From the NCBI GenBank assembly GCA_031261245.1, contig JAISKU010000144.1, positions 1 through 6,286 on the forward strand: a stretch of DNA of 6,286 nucleotides, in the 5' to 3' direction. The notes under the pieces are model-generated. The model did no database searches. It had not been told where the DNA came from and saw only the letters and a program-made list of their open reading frames with translations. The number at the start of each line of letters is the position of its first letter. Position 1 is the stretch's first letter. The DNA is from Oscillospiraceae bacterium (GTDB lineage Bacteria > Bacillota > Clostridia > Oscillospirales > Oscillospiraceae). Shown here one piece after another: positions 1 through 5,339 of the stretch. The position numbers and the translations under genes are program-made.

Positions 1-2082
1 ATCCTCTCGATGCTCGTCATTCCGGTCATCTTCCACAGGCGCTTCTGGGGCTTCGTCGGCTTTGACGACTGCCATACGGAGCGCGAGTTCACGCACGACG
101 AGGAGAATCTGCTGCGCTCCGGCGGTATGCTCATCGCCAACGCCATACTGCGCAACGAGATGACGGATGAGCTCGTCAAGGCGCGCGAGGCCGCGATTGC
201 GAGCGCCGAGGCGAAGTCGGACTTCCTCGCGAACATGTCCCACGAGATGCGCACGCCGCTAAACGCCATAATCGGACTCTCGGAGCTCGCGCTCGACGAA
301 GACGACATGGATGGCGGCGCTCGGGAGAGCTTTGAAAAGGTGTACAACTCCGGCGTGACGCTGCTCAGTCTCATAAACGACATTCTGGACATCTCGAAAA
401 TCGAGTCCGGCAAGTTTGAGCTCATCCCCGTGGAGTACGACACGCCGAGCCTCATAAACGACACCGTGACGCTGAACATCGTCCGCATCGGCTCAAAGCC
501 CATCACCTTTGACCTGCACGTCGATGAGAACATGCCCGCCCTGATCCTCGGGGACGAGCTGCGCGTCAAGCAGGTGTTCAACAATCTCCTCAGCAACGCC
601 TTCAAGTACACAAAGGAGGGCAGAGTGGACTGGTACATCTCGTCTGAGCGCGAGGGCGACGACGTGTGGTTCGTCTCAAGCGTCACCGACACGGGCATCG
701 GCATCCGCCCGGAGGATGTGAAGAAGCTCTTCTCCGAGTACAACCAGGTGGACACGAAAAGCAACCGCAAAATCGAGGGCACCGGCCTCGGCCTATCTAT
801 CTGCAAGAACATGGTGGAGCTCATGGACGGCACAATCACCGTGGAGAGCGAGTACGGTGCCGGAAGCACGTTCACCGTGCGCTTCCGCCAGGGCGCGGTC
901 GCCGGCGCGAGTCCGCTCGGCCCGACGGTCGCGGAAAATCTGCGCGGCTTCAAATACATCGACAACAAGCGCGACCGCAGCTCAAAGCTGCTGCGCGCGC
1001 AAATCCCCTACGCGCGCGTGCTCGTCGTGGACGACGTGTCCACCAACCTCGACGTCGCGAAGGGCATGATGAAGCCCTACGGTATGCAGATAGACTGCGT
1101 GACAAGCGGCCCCGCCGCCATAGAGCTCATCCGCGCCGGCGAGGTCAGGTACAACGCGATTTTCATGGATCACATGATGCCCGGCATGGACGGAATCGAG
1201 GCCACGAGGATCATCCGCGAGGAGATCGGGACGGACTACGCGCGCGATATTCCCGTCATCGCGCTCACGGCGAACGCCCTCGTCGGCAACGAGGACATGT
1301 TCCTCAAAAAAGGCTTCCAGGCGTTCCTGTCAAAGCCGATTGACATCATGCGCATGGACTTCGTCATCAACCACTGGGTGCGCGATAAGGACTTGGAGAA
1401 AAAGCTCGCCGCGGGCGAGCCGGAGCAGACCGCCGCGCCCGACGCGCGTAGCGGCCGGGAGAGACGGCACAACTTCGACAGGAGAACCAACCTCGACAGA
1501 CGCATGGACGACGACGGCCTCGGCATCGACGGCATCGACCTCCAAAAAGGGCTCAAACGCTTCGGCGACGACGACGGCATCTACCTTGACGTCCTCAAAT
1601 CCTACGTCGCGAACACGCCGCCGCTGCTGGAGAGTCTGCGCAAATACGCGCAGACGGATCTGCCGAACTACGGAATCGTCGTGCACGGTCTGAAAAGCAG
1701 CAGCCAAAGCATCGGCGCGGAGTCCATAGGAGCCCGTGCGGCGGCGCTTGAGACGGCCGCGAAGGCCGGCGACGCGGCGTTTGTCAACGAGAGAAGCGGC
1801 CACTTCATCGCGGCGGTGGAGACGCTGCTCGAGAGTCTTTCGGGACTGCTTCAGGAGCTCGCGGAGGTGGATCCCAAGCCGCGCAGGGAGTCCCCCGACG
1901 CGCAGGTGCTCGCGGAGCTGCTGGAGGCCAGCCGCGACTTCGACATAGACGGCGTGGATGAGGCGATGGAAAAGCTGGAGAGCTTTGAGTACGAGTCCGG
2001 CGGAGAGCTGGTGGAGTGGCTGCGGGCGCAGGTCAGCGTCGCGGGCTTCAAGAAGATTGCGGAGCGCCTTTCGCAGCAGTGA
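1..2082 (+). CDS. Hybrid sensor histidine kinase/response regulator with C-terminal HPt domain (5' partial)
   Basis: The reading frame is open from the first base, so the true start and sensory N-terminus lie upstream. Residues here are numbered from the Met codon at 10. Residues 1-50 look like the end of a GAF domain. A helical linker leads to the HisKA H-box, with phospho-accepting His78 in SHEMRTPLN. The HATPase_c domain follows, with its N-box Asn196, G1 box DTGIG from 227 and G2 box GTGLGLS from 257. A receiver domain has acidic Asp341/Asp342, phospho-acceptor Asp387 in FMDHMMPGMDG, Thr420 and Lys442. A charged linker (480-503) joins an HPt domain (about 506-612) with phospho-His559 in VHGLKSSS. 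A helical tail occupies 627-690. All catalytic residues are present, so a His-Asp-His phosphorelay like that of ArcB or BarA is expected. No output domain is visible, so a separate response regulator must receive the phosphate. The signal sensed is unknown. A terminator 42 nt after the stop separates it from the next operon. Confidence 0.95.
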   Translation: MLSMLVIPVIFHRRFWGFVGFDDCHTEREFTHDEENLLRSGGMLIANAILRNEMTDELVKAREAAIASAEAKSDFLANMSHEMRTPLNAIIGLSELALDEDDMDGGARESFEKVYNSGVTLLSLINDILDISKIESGKFELIPVEYDTPSLINDTVTLNIVRIGSKPITFDLHVDENMPALILGDELRVKQVFNNLLSNAFKYTKEGRVDWYISSEREGDDVWFVSSVTDTGIGIRPEDVKKLFSEYNQVDTKSNRKIEGTGLGLSICKNMVELMDGTITVESEYGAGSTFTVRFRQGAVAGASPLGPTVAENLRGFKYIDNKRDRSSKLLRAQIPYARVLVVDDVSTNLDVAKGMMKPYGMQIDCVTSGPAAIELIRAGEVRYNAIFMDHMMPGMDGIEATRIIREEIGTDYARDIPVIALTANALVGNEDMFLKKGFQAFLSKPIDIMRMDFVINHWVRDKDLEKKLAAGEPEQTAAPDARSGRERRHNFDRRTNLDRRMDDDGLGIDGIDLQKGLKRFGDDDGIYLDVLKSYVANTPPLLESLRKYAQTDLPNYGIVVHGLKSSSQSIGAESIGARAAALETAAKAGDAAFVNERSGHFIAAVETLLESLSGLLQELAEVDPKPRRESPDAQVLAELLEASRDFDIDGVDEAMEKLESFEYESGGELVEWLRAQVSVAGFKKIAERLSQQ

Positions 2083-2124
2083 GCGCGCCCGCCGGGACGG
2101 TAATGGAAGTATAATGCAAACGCG

Positions 2125-2157
2125 AAACGCCCCTCCTTTTCGGAGGGGCGTTTTTTT
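2125..2157 (+). terminator. Rho-independent terminator of the kinase gene
   Basis: A perfect 9-bp GC-rich stem pairs CGCCCCTCC (2128-2136) with GGAGGGGCG (2142-2150) around the 5-nt loop TTTTC. Three further A-T pairs can extend it (2125-2127 with 2151-2153), and it runs into seven Ts (2151-2157). The orientation fits the kinase transcript. Only three As precede the stem, so it should be weak or inactive in the reverse direction. Confidence 0.95.
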
Positions 2158-2200
2158 GCTTGACAAATACCAAATAACGAGTAAAAAGCCCTAAAAGCGC

Positions 2201-2228
2201 TTGACATTTTGCCGATGTAGTGTATAAT
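2201..2228 (+). promoter_or_regulatory. Sigma-A type promoter of the transporter operon
   Basis: The -35 box TTGACA (2201-2206) and the -10 box TATAAT (2223-2228) both match consensus exactly and are separated by 16 bp, one base shorter than the ideal 17. The start of transcription would fall near 2233-2237. An 8-bp palindrome, AAGCGCTT (2195-2202), overlaps the upstream edge of the -35 box and could be an operator, but nothing else supports that. The promoter sits about 200 bp upstream of the lipoprotein start codon and is the only consensus promoter visible in the window. Confidence 0.87.
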
Positions 2229-2299
2229 CGACAAAAGCAAGAACTATTTCCGGGATAGTCGTTGTAAATAATAAACAATTACTAAATTTCCATTAGAGG

Positions 2300-2367
2300 G
2301 GGTGTTGCGGGAGAAGAGAGACAAGGTACAGTAACTCAAAACCGCAGGCGCTGCGGAGCGCACACCC
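2300..2367 (+). promoter_or_regulatory. Possible structured leader in the 5' UTR of the operon
   Basis: The predicted 5' UTR is about 190 nt, long for a simple leader. GGGTGT-T-GCG (2300-2309) can pair with CGCACACCC (2359-2367) as nine base pairs with one bulged T, closing a domain of about 49 nt. Inside it CCGCAG (2342-2347) pairs with CTGCGG (2351-2356) over a 3-nt loop. Alternative pairings, such as GCGG (2353-2356) with CCGC (2366-2369), compete with both and lie just before a TAATTTTTA run (2370-2378). It matches no riboswitch class I can recognise. The pairing is seen by eye; a regulatory role is only inferred. Confidence 0.3.
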
Positions 2368-2411
2368 GCTAATTTTTATCGCGTTTTCGGAGACCACAAT
2401 ACTATAAATCT

Positions 2412-2416
2412 GGAGG
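2412..2416 (+). promoter_or_regulatory. Ribosome binding site fixing a GTG start for the lipoprotein gene
   Basis: GGAGG lies 8 nt upstream of the GTG at 2425. No in-frame ATG occurs nearby upstream, and the GTG is followed at once by a typical Lys-rich lipoprotein signal peptide, so GTG is taken as the start codon. Confidence 0.85.
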
Positions 2417-2424
2417 AAACTATA

Positions 2425-4041
2425 GTGAAAAAGAATGTAAAAAGAGGAATCTCGCTCCTGCTGTGCTGCGTAATCATACTCGCGTTCGCGGCCTGTAAAA
2501 AGACAGACGGCGGCTCCGCCGCCACCACACCTCCCCCCGCCGACGGCGGCGGGACCCCCGCCCCCGGCGAATCAGCGGCGCCTCCCCCCGCGGCGTCCGG
2601 AAAAGACACGCTCACCGTGGCCGTCTCCGGCGACGGCGGCACGCTTGACCCGATCGGCGTCGGCGGCAGCGGCGGCTTCCTGAACGTCGTGCTGTGCTAT
2701 ACGGAGCCCCTCTGGGACTACAAGGCCGGCATGGAGTGGGTCGGCGTGCTCGCGACGAGCATTGACGAGGTGTCCTACACGCAGTACACGGTGCACATGC
2801 GCGAGGGCGTCAAATTCTCAAACGGCAACGACTTTACCGCGGAGGACGCGCTGTTCACGCTGAAGCTGTACGCGGCGGATCCCGGCCGCGGACTGTATAC
2901 GCGCGCTCTCGACCTCGAGAATACAAAGGTCATAGACGACTACACGCTCGACCTGCGCCTGGCGTATTATGACTGCACACAGATACAGGGTCTCGGACAG
3001 GTGCTGATTGTCGACGCGGAGTCCTACAACGCCGAAACAGCGACGGTCAACCCGATAGGCACCGGCCCGTACGTCGTGAGTGAGTACGTCATCGGAAGCC
3101 ACACGACGCTCAAGGCGCGCGACGATTACTGGGGCAAAAAGGCCGCCATACCGACCATAAAGTTTGTGGTTCTCAACGAGGATTCACAGGTGGTCAACGC
3201 CCTTGAGACGGAGACCATTGACGTGTCGAGAGTCCCGACGCAGGACATCGACTTTGTAAAGGGCTTCCCGGGCTTCAACGTCGGGATGGTGTATTCGGGT
3301 CTTTGCACGGATATCGGGTTCAACGTGACGGAGAACTCTATATTCAACGACGTGGACGCGCGCTTCGCGATTGCCCACGCCACCAACACGCAGGCCATAG
3401 TCGATCTCGTATACAACGGCTACGCCACGAAGTCGGATTACCCCGTCTCAATGGCCTCGATTGACTACGAGGCGCGCCTCGGCGGCCTGAATGACACGTA
3501 TAAAATCGGCTACAACCTCGAGCTGGCGCAGCAGTACGCCGACAAGTCGGGGCTCACGGGCAAGAGGATAGTCATCATCACAAACGGCGCCACGCCCTTC
3601 ATCACGATGGCCGAAATTCTTCAGGCGAACCTGAAGGACATCGGCGTTGACGCCGTAATCAACAACTACGACGCGGCGAGCTTCTTCTCCGTCACGACGG
3701 ATCCGACCATGTACGACCTCACGGTGAACCAGACGGCCGCCCCGACCCTGATGGCCGCCGACATGCTTTACAACTACGTCCTGTTCTCCTCGGCACTCAG
3801 CGCCGGCGGCTGGCCGGGGTTTGAGCGGTTCATGGAGCTCGGCGCCGGCCTCATGGCGACGCCTTCGGCTGCGGAGCGCAGCGACACGCTCTATGAGATG
3901 TCCAAGATATTCGTGGACGCGTGCCCGTGGTTCGGCGTCTGCGACCTCCAGAACGCGACCGCGTACTCCAAGGATATCGTGGGCTTTGAGTATTGGGGAA
4001 TCGGCGACGTGCGATATCAGGACTGGTCCTTCGCCTCATAG
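2425..4041 (+). CDS. ABC transporter family 5 substrate-binding lipoprotein (Dpp/Opp/Nik type)
   Basis: A 538-residue extracytoplasmic solute-binding protein, of usual length for the SBP_bac_5 family. It begins with a lipoprotein signal: basic MKKNVKRG, a hydrophobic stretch (9-22) and a lipobox FAAC with Cys24 as the expected lipidation site. A low-complexity Gly/Pro/Ala linker (about 29-60) tethers the folded part. The mature domain starts near Asp61 (DTLTVAVSGDGGTLDP) and shows family hallmarks: a MREGVKFSNGNDFTAEDA segment, the turn GTGPYVV from 212, and REDYWG-like ARDDYWGKK. It should sit on the outer face of the membrane and deliver ligand to the permease encoded at 5340. Family members carry peptides, nickel, heme, sugars and other small molecules; the ligand cannot be read from the sequence. 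It is the first gene after the promoter. The start is GTG. Expression is probably boosted relative to downstream genes by the stem-loop at 4058-4091. Confidence 0.93.
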   Translation: MKKNVKRGISLLLCCVIILAFAACKKTDGGSAATTPPPADGGGTPAPGESAAPPPAASGKDTLTVAVSGDGGTLDPIGVGGSGGFLNVVLCYTEPLWDYKAGMEWVGVLATSIDEVSYTQYTVHMREGVKFSNGNDFTAEDALFTLKLYAADPGRGLYTRALDLENTKVIDDYTLDLRLAYYDCTQIQGLGQVLIVDAESYNAETATVNPIGTGPYVVSEYVIGSHTTLKARDDYWGKKAAIPTIKFVVLNEDSQVVNALETETIDVSRVPTQDIDFVKGFPGFNVGMVYSGLCTDIGFNVTENSIFNDVDARFAIAHATNTQAIVDLVYNGYATKSDYPVSMASIDYEARLGGLNDTYKIGYNLELAQQYADKSGLTGKRIVIITNGATPFITMAEILQANLKDIGVDAVINNYDAASFFSVTTDPTMYDLTVNQTAAPTLMAADMLYNYVLFSSALSAGGWPGFERFMELGAGLMATPSAAERSDTLYEMSKIFVDACPWFGVCDLQNATAYSKDIVGFEYWGIGDVRYQDWSFAS

Positions 4042-4057
4042 TATCATTATCGTCATA

Positions 4058-4091
4058 TTGTGCGCTGCGGTATAAAAACCACAGCGCACAA
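4058..4091 (+). other. Intercistronic stem-loop after the lipoprotein gene
   Basis: TTGTGCGCTG (4058-4067) is perfectly complementary to CAGCGCACAA (4082-4091), giving a 10-bp stem. After a C-A mismatch, GGT pairs with ACC to extend it toward an A-rich loop. No T-run follows, so it is not a standard intrinsic terminator. It begins 16 nt after the lipoprotein stop codon. In many ABC transporter operons a hairpin in this position protects the binding-protein mRNA from 3' exonucleases, so that the binding protein is made in excess; that role is inferred here. Confidence 0.75.
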
Positions 4092-4112
4092 ATGCACCAC
4101 TAACATATTCAG

Positions 4113-4117
4113 AAAGG
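4113..4117 (+). promoter_or_regulatory. Ribosome binding site that decides the start of the first cupin
   Basis: AAAGG (within AGAAAGGA) is only 2 nt from the ATG at 4120 but 8 nt from the ATG at 4126. The second spacing is workable and gives the N-terminus MSDLKYEKL, identical to that of the neighbouring paralogue, so 4126 is chosen. Confidence 0.75.
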
Positions 4118-4125
4118 ACATGGAA

Positions 4126-4677
4126 ATGAGCGATTTGAAGTACGAGAAGCTTGTATTCAGGTTTGAGCCCGAGTATCTCGACAAGTCGGTGGACGGGACG
4201 AAAATAAAGGACGCCAGCGCGCAGGCGTATTTTCGCGGCGCGTGTCAGATACCGGGTTCGGAGTTCAACATCGGTTTCGGCCTCGTCACCGCCCCCGGGG
4301 TGGTTGACCCGTATCCGCACAGGCACTACGCGGACGAGTATCTTATTTTCGGTTCCGAAACGCTTAACTCAAAGGACTGGGACGCGCATGTGGAGCTCAC
4401 GCTCGGCATAGGCGACGACGCCGAGACGTACAGCATCGACGAGCCCACGACGGTTCGCATCCCCGCCGGAATCTGGCATTGCCCGCTGAACTTCGTGCGG
4501 GTGACGAAGCCGGTGTTCTTCCAGCCCGCGCTGCTTCAGGGCATGTTCGGCGGAACCTACATGATGCCCGACGGCGAGAGGGAGATGTACTACAACGGTC
4601 AGATTCAGTGCGTCCTTGACCCGGATAAGAAGTGCGACGCGTGTAAAAAGTGTCTCACGGCCGACTGGAGAAAATAG
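4126..4677 (+). CDS. Single-domain cupin protein with C-terminal four-cysteine tail (first copy)
   Basis: A 183-residue soluble protein with no signal peptide or membrane segment, presumably cytoplasmic. Cupin motif 1 reads PHRHYADEYLIFG, giving ligands His65, His67 and Glu71. Motif 2 reads PAGIWHCPLN, giving His118. These four residues are the standard cupin metal site (Fe, Mn, Ni, Zn or similar). The C-terminus carries Cys162, Cys170, Cys173 and Cys176 in a C-x7-C-x2-C-x2-C pattern, which could bind a second metal or a cluster or form disulfides; such a tail is not a general cupin feature. It is roughly 60% identical by eye to the next gene, with which it forms a tandem pair. It lies 84 nt after the lipoprotein stop and 44 nt before the second copy, in the same apparent operon as the transporter. 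It could be a metal-dependent enzyme (oxygenase, isomerase, lyase) or a small-molecule binding protein; the specific reaction is unknown. Confidence 0.85.
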   Translation: MSDLKYEKLVFRFEPEYLDKSVDGTKIKDASAQAYFRGACQIPGSEFNIGFGLVTAPGVVDPYPHRHYADEYLIFGSETLNSKDWDAHVELTLGIGDDAETYSIDEPTTVRIPAGIWHCPLNFVRVTKPVFFQPALLQGMFGGTYMMPDGEREMYYNGQIQCVLDPDKKCDACKKCLTADWRK

Positions 4678-4706
4678 CGGTTTTTCGGCGGACAAAGTAA
4701 ATTTTG

Positions 4707-4712
4707 AAAGGA
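4707..4712 (+). promoter_or_regulatory. Ribosome binding site of the second cupin
   Basis: AAAGGA lies 9 nt upstream of the ATG at 4722. An in-frame TTG at 4704 overlaps this site and would add six residues, so it is not taken as the start. Confidence 0.75.
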
Positions 4713-4721
4713 AAGAAAACG

Positions 4722-5282
4722 ATGAGCGATCTCAAATACGAAAAACTGTTCTATCATAACAGGCCGGAAAAAGGCTCAAAATTCATCGACGGCACGTATA
4801 GAGAGAACGAAAACCAAGAGGTTTTCGGCGTCGGCTTCCGCGGCGCGTGTCAGATTCCGGGCTCCGGCGCGAACATCGGCGGCGGCCTTGTCAGAGACCC
4901 CATTTTCATCGACCCGTACCCGCACAAGCACCCGTCGGATGAGTATCTCGCGTTTCTCGGCCCCCCGTCGGACAGATACGACTTCGACGCGTATATCGAG
5001 TTTACGCTCGGCCTCGGCGAGGACGCCGAGATGTACGTCATCGACCGGCCCACGATAGTCCGAATCCCCGCGAACATGTGGCACTGTCCGCTCAACTTCA
5101 TCCGCGTGGGCAAACCGCTGTTCTTCCAGGTCTCGCTGATGCAGGGCGGCTTCGGCGGCACATATTTAATGCCGGAGGGCATACAGGAGCTCGCGTTTAA
5201 CGGCGTGATCGACTGCGTAATGGACCCGAATAAGCTGTGTGACGCGTGTCAGAAGTGTCTCACGCTCGACTGGAGAAAATAG
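4722..5282 (+). CDS. Single-domain cupin protein with C-terminal four-cysteine tail (second copy)
   Basis: A 186-residue paralogue of the preceding gene, sharing the N-terminus MSDLKYEKL, the block RGACQIPGS, both cupin motifs and the C-terminal tail ending in DWRK. Motif 1 is PHKHPSDEYLAFLG (His68, His70, Glu74) and motif 2 is PANMWHCPLN (His121), so the metal-binding residues are complete. The motif 2 glycine that the first copy retains is Asn118 here. Cys165, Cys173, Cys176 and Cys179 keep the C-x7-C-x2-C-x2-C spacing. The copies differ most at residues 10-40 and in the loop after motif 1 (about 80-90), places that could change ligand choice. No signal peptide is present. Retention of every metal ligand and every tail cysteine in both copies suggests both are functional; they may form a heteromer or handle related substrates. 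The activity is not known. A GC-rich stem-loop begins at its stop codon and the permease follows 57 nt later. Confidence 0.85.
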   Translation: MSDLKYEKLFYHNRPEKGSKFIDGTYRENENQEVFGVGFRGACQIPGSGANIGGGLVRDPIFIDPYPHKHPSDEYLAFLGPPSDRYDFDAYIEFTLGLGEDAEMYVIDRPTIVRIPANMWHCPLNFIRVGKPLFFQVSLMQGGFGGTYLMPEGIQELAFNGVIDCVMDPNKLCDACQKCLTLDWRK

Positions 5283-5309
5283 CCGCGGCGCGCATCTGCG
5301 CGCGGCGCT
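5281..5309 (+). other. GC-rich imperfect stem-loop between second cupin and permease
   Basis: GCGCGC-type sequence at 5288-5293 pairs with 5298-5303 (six pairs, loop ATCT). After a G-G mismatch, three to five further pairs with one bulge reach the cupin stop codon. The following bases are AAAATAG with no T-tract, so this does not look like an intrinsic terminator. It may slow transcript decay or reduce read-through into the permease. Confidence 0.5.
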
Positions 5310-5323
5310 AAAATAGTATGAAT

Positions 5324-5329
5324 AGGAGG
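5324..5329 (+). promoter_or_regulatory. Ribosome binding site fixing a GTG start for the permease
   Basis: AGGAGG, part of AGGAGGGGG (5324-5332), lies 10 nt before the GTG at 5340. An ATG at 5318 is in another frame and upstream of this site. The GTG gives MIRYIVKRLLLMIP, the usual beginning of DppB-type permeases. Confidence 0.85.
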
Positions 5330-5339
5330 GGGCAACAAG

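Larger units (their letters stand above)
2083..2424. other. Intergenic region of 342 bp between the kinase and the transporter operon
   Basis: No credible gene is seen here on either strand. In order it holds a short 3' untranslated stretch of the kinase gene, an intrinsic terminator, an AT-rich promoter region and a leader of about 190 nt. Base composition drops from the GC-rich coding regions to AT-rich between about 2150 and 2300, as expected for regulatory DNA. Confidence 0.85.

Noticed and set aside
666..1343. Plus-strand open frame of 225 codons inside the kinase
   Set aside because: It is out of frame with the conserved HATPase and receiver motifs, and its translation is a low-complexity His/Arg/Gly-rich string.
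2110..2115. TATAAT sequence just after the kinase gene
   Set aside because: No -35-like element lies 15-19 bp upstream, and the terminator at 2125-2157 would stop any transcript at once.
1330..2166. Minus-strand open frame of 278 codons opposite the kinase
   Set aside because: It lies antisense to a gene with clear receiver and HPt motifs, crosses the terminator, and its translation is Arg/Leu-rich without recognisable domains, as expected from a high-GC shadow frame.
2192..2205. CcpA catabolite-response (cre) site overlapping the -35 box
   Set aside because: The core AAGCG-CTT fits but three of the outer consensus positions fail; too weak to annotate as a feature.
2300..2378. A known riboswitch class (glycine, SAM, c-di-GMP, T-box) in the leader
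   Set aside because: Purine-rich bits resemble parts of some classes, but the invariant core motifs of those classes were not found, so no class is assigned.
2510..2600. Gly/Pro/Ala-rich GC repeats in the lipoprotein gene as a possible DNA repeat element
   Set aside because: It encodes the low-complexity tether normally found after the lipidation Cys in clostridial lipoproteins, and no regular repeat unit is present.
4060..4125. Upstream starts for the first cupin (GTG at 4060, ATG at 4120)
   Set aside because: The GTG at 4060 lies inside the stem-loop with no ribosome binding site; the ATG at 4120 is only 2 nt from the Shine-Dalgarno. The ATG at 4126 has good spacing and matches the paralogue's N-terminus.
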